From: an uncultured Clostridium sp.
Lineage (GTDB): Bacteria; Bacillota; Clostridia; Lachnospirales; Lachnospiraceae
Assembly (NCBI GenBank): GCA_958349075.1
Contig: CATWBR010000194.1
Location: 1-8,267, forward strand
DNA: 8,267 nt
Direction: 5' to 3'
A program made the position numbers and the translations under genes. A model generated the notes under the pieces. That model was not told the DNA's origin. It did no database searches and saw nothing but the letters and a program-made list of their open reading frames with translations. Of this stretch, positions 6,710-8,267 are shown piece by piece. Position 1 is the first letter of the stretch; each line of letters opens with the position of its first letter.

Positions 6710-8154
6710 AACATCGCAAAAAGGGACGGATCTGGCTCCTTCCTCTGCTGCTCATCCTGTATCTGGCCGTCGGGGCCGTATTCCCATTTCTTACTTATAA
6801 GGAAGTGGAGGAGGGGACGGCGCTGCTTCCCGGACTTGAGGCAATGGTGAGCGGAGATGATGCGGAAACAGAATTTTCCGATCGCGCCATGATTCTGGAA
6901 ACGAATGCAAGCGCCTGGGAGGAGCGGCTCCGTCTGATGGACCAGGCCAAAGAAAGGATCATACTCTCAACGTTTGATATGAGGGATGGGGAGAGCACGA
7001 GAGATCTGCTTGCCCTGATCCTTGAAAAAGCCGACCAGGGGGTCCGGGTACAAATCCTGGTCGACGGTTTTTCCGGTCTTGTCAGGATGACGGGAAGGAG
7101 CCTGTTTCAGGCTGTCGGTTCCCATCCCAATATTGAGATACGCCACTATAACCCGATTAATCTCCTGGAACCCTGGAAAACCCAGGGACGGATGCATGAC
7201 AAATATGTGATTGTGGATGATATCGGATATATATTAGGAGGCCGTAACTCATTTGACTATTTTATCGGAACCTACGGCACGGAGCACGAGAGTCTCGACC
7301 GGGAGGTGTTAGTCTACAATTCAGCCCATGGGACAGAGGAGGGAAACAAAAGCTCACTGCATGAAGTTGAATCGTATTTTGAGGGGGTCTGGAACCTTGA
7401 TGTGACAAAACCCTTTGCCGACAGCGAAGAGACGACAGAAAAAAAGAGCGTGCGGGATGACCGGGAAATGCTGAGGGAGAGGATGAAAACTCTCAGGAAA
7501 GACAATCCGGAGTTATTTGGACAGCCTGATTATGAAGATCGCACCTTTGAGACGGAGGGAATCTGTCTTGTGTCCAACCCTACGGGAATCTATGGGAAGG
7601 AACCCATGGTATTCTATCAGCTTACAAAGCTGATGGAGGCCGCGGGGAAAGAGACTGCCATCCACACTCCCTATCTTGTATGCAATACATATATGGAGAA
7701 ACGTCTCAAGGAAGTAAACGGAGCGGTCCCCGCTATGAAAATCGTCTTCAATTCGGTGGAAAATGGGGACAACTTTTTTGCATCCAGCGATTATCTGTAC
7801 AGGAAAAAGTCCTTGATCGCCATGGACATCCCTCTCTATGAGTATGACGGGGGAATTTCGACACACGGAAAGTCATTTACACTGGGAGAAGATATTGCCG
7901 CGATCGGCTCCTACAATTTTGATCTGAGGAGCACCTATCTCGACACGGAACTGATGCTGGTTATCAAGAGCAAAGACCTGACAAAGGAACTGAATGGGAA
8001 TCTTAATGCCATTGAGAAAGAATGCCGCAAGGTGATTGACGAGACGGAGTATGAGGTTCCAGCCGGCATAACGGTGGCGGAGATTCCGGGCTGGAAGAAG
8101 CTTGCGATGAAGGTGACCGGGATTGTGATGGCTCCGTTCCGCTTCCTTATCTAG
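6706..8154 (+). CDS. Membrane-anchored phospholipase D / cardiolipin synthase-like protein
   Basis: This 482-residue protein starts with a basic segment (KHRKKGR) followed by one hydrophobic helix (about 9-29), so it is probably an N-terminally anchored protein with its catalytic part outside the membrane. The first PLD motif is complete: H164, K166 and D171 in GRMHDKYVIVDD, followed by GGRN (178-181), the arrangement seen in ClsC-type cardiolipin synthases. The second is altered: H387 and K389 in STHGKSFTLGED, with Gly394 where the Asp of HxKxxxxD should be, followed by GSYNFDLRS (401-409). The neighbouring E395 and D396 could substitute. Family members use the two motifs together to form a phosphohistidine intermediate and cleave or transfer phosphatidyl or other phosphodiester groups. 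Cardiolipin synthesis is the nearest named role but is not proven; a different phosphodiester substrate fits equally well. It is coupled by a 4-base overlap to the flavoprotein gene. No terminator is evident after it. Confidence 0.85.
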   Translation: MKHRKKGRIWLLPLLLILYLAVGAVFPFLTYKEVEEGTALLPGLEAMVSGDDAETEFSDRAMILETNASAWEERLRLMDQAKERIILSTFDMRDGESTRDLLALILEKADQGVRVQILVDGFSGLVRMTGRSLFQAVGSHPNIEIRHYNPINLLEPWKTQGRMHDKYVIVDDIGYILGGRNSFDYFIGTYGTEHESLDREVLVYNSAHGTEEGNKSSLHEVESYFEGVWNLDVTKPFADSEETTEKKSVRDDREMLRERMKTLRKDNPELFGQPDYEDRTFETEGICLVSNPTGIYGKEPMVFYQLTKLMEAAGKETAIHTPYLVCNTYMEKRLKEVNGAVPAMKIVFNSVENGDNFFASSDYLYRKKSLIAMDIPLYEYDGGISTHGKSFTLGEDIAAIGSYNFDLRSTYLDTELMLVIKSKDLTKELNGNLNAIEKECRKVIDETEYEVPAGITVAEIPGWKKLAMKVTGIVMAPFRFLI

Positions 8155-8179
8155 GGTCGGGATGGTGAGAGGGGAGGTT

Positions 8180-8267
8180 ATGAGTCTTCAGTCCCGGGGG
8201 ATAACCTGCTCTGGGAAGGAGGGAGAAAACTTTCCGAAGGGGACATTGGAATCCGCCGGTGCTTGCT
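8180..8267 (+). CDS. Possible start of an unidentified downstream gene (3' partial)
   Basis: An ATG at 8180 follows a strong purine run (GAGAGGGGAGG, 8167-8177) and opens a frame with no stop up to the right edge, 29 codons. It begins MSLQSRGITCSGKEGENF. A second in-frame ATG at 8162 lacks as good a ribosome binding site. The frame is too short to recognise a family, and an open run of this length is not rare by chance. Its position 25 bases after the phospholipase D-like gene, on the same strand and with a plausible ribosome binding site, would make it the fifth gene of the unit. Confidence 0.35.
   Translation, partial: MSLQSRGITCSGKEGENFPKGTLESAGAC

Noticed and set aside
8175..8207. Inverted repeat AGGTTAT / ATAACCT with a 19-base loop, possibly a terminator or attenuator
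   Set aside because: The stem is only seven bases, no T-run follows, and it overlaps the likely ribosome binding site and start of the next frame. Chance or a weak translational hairpin is equally likely.
8210..8245. Segment with GGAGGGAGAAAAC and CCGAAGGGG resembling pieces of a glycine riboswitch
   Set aside because: The conserved order and the closing CUCAGG segment are missing, and the same bases read through as an open frame from 8180. The resemblance is a short string match only.

Overview
The window holds four tightly packed genes, all on the + strand, plus the possible start of a fifth at the right edge. Base composition is moderately GC-balanced. Ribosome binding sites are strong and purine-rich (AAGGAGG before the second gene), one gene starts with TTG, and the genes are separated by -4 to +44 bases. 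Together with the gene families, this suggests a Firmicute of the Clostridia, most likely a Lachnospiraceae-type anaerobe. The taxonomic call is inference from style; there is no marker gene.

Layout: (1) 1-4289 is a giant multidomain protein that enters from the left edge. I read it as a metal-dependent HD phosphohydrolase module, a long alpha-helical HEAT-like scaffold, a NadD/cytidylyltransferase-type nucleotidyltransferase (GTFDP... and ISSTKIR motifs), a weak GNAT-like acyltransferase-fold region, and a C-terminal region with a type I phosphoribosyltransferase PRPP loop. (2) 4308-5567 is a diverged lactate/malate-dehydrogenase-like NAD-binding protein with an unusual N-terminal extension of about 115 residues. 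(3) 5612-6709 is a flavodoxin-like / NADPH-dependent FMN reductase-type protein with a cysteine cluster and probably a second, degenerate flavodoxin-like half. (4) 6706-8154 is a membrane-anchored phospholipase D / cardiolipin-synthase-like protein with one intact and one altered HKD motif. After 8154 a short purine-rich stretch leads into an open reading frame that runs off the window.

The spacing (18 bases, 44 bases, then a 4-base ATGA overlap), the common strand and the lack of any recognisable terminator between genes argue for one transcription unit. No promoter is visible, so it must lie upstream of the window. Taken together, the first three genes look like nucleotide or dinucleotide-cofactor chemistry: phosphoribosyl transfer, nucleotidyl transfer and phosphoester hydrolysis on one polypeptide, followed by an NAD-binding dehydrogenase relative and a flavoprotein. 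I infer that they may build, repair or use a nucleotide-derived metabolite or cofactor. Neither the substrate nor the product can be read from the sequence, and the link to the phospholipase D-like membrane protein is by position only.
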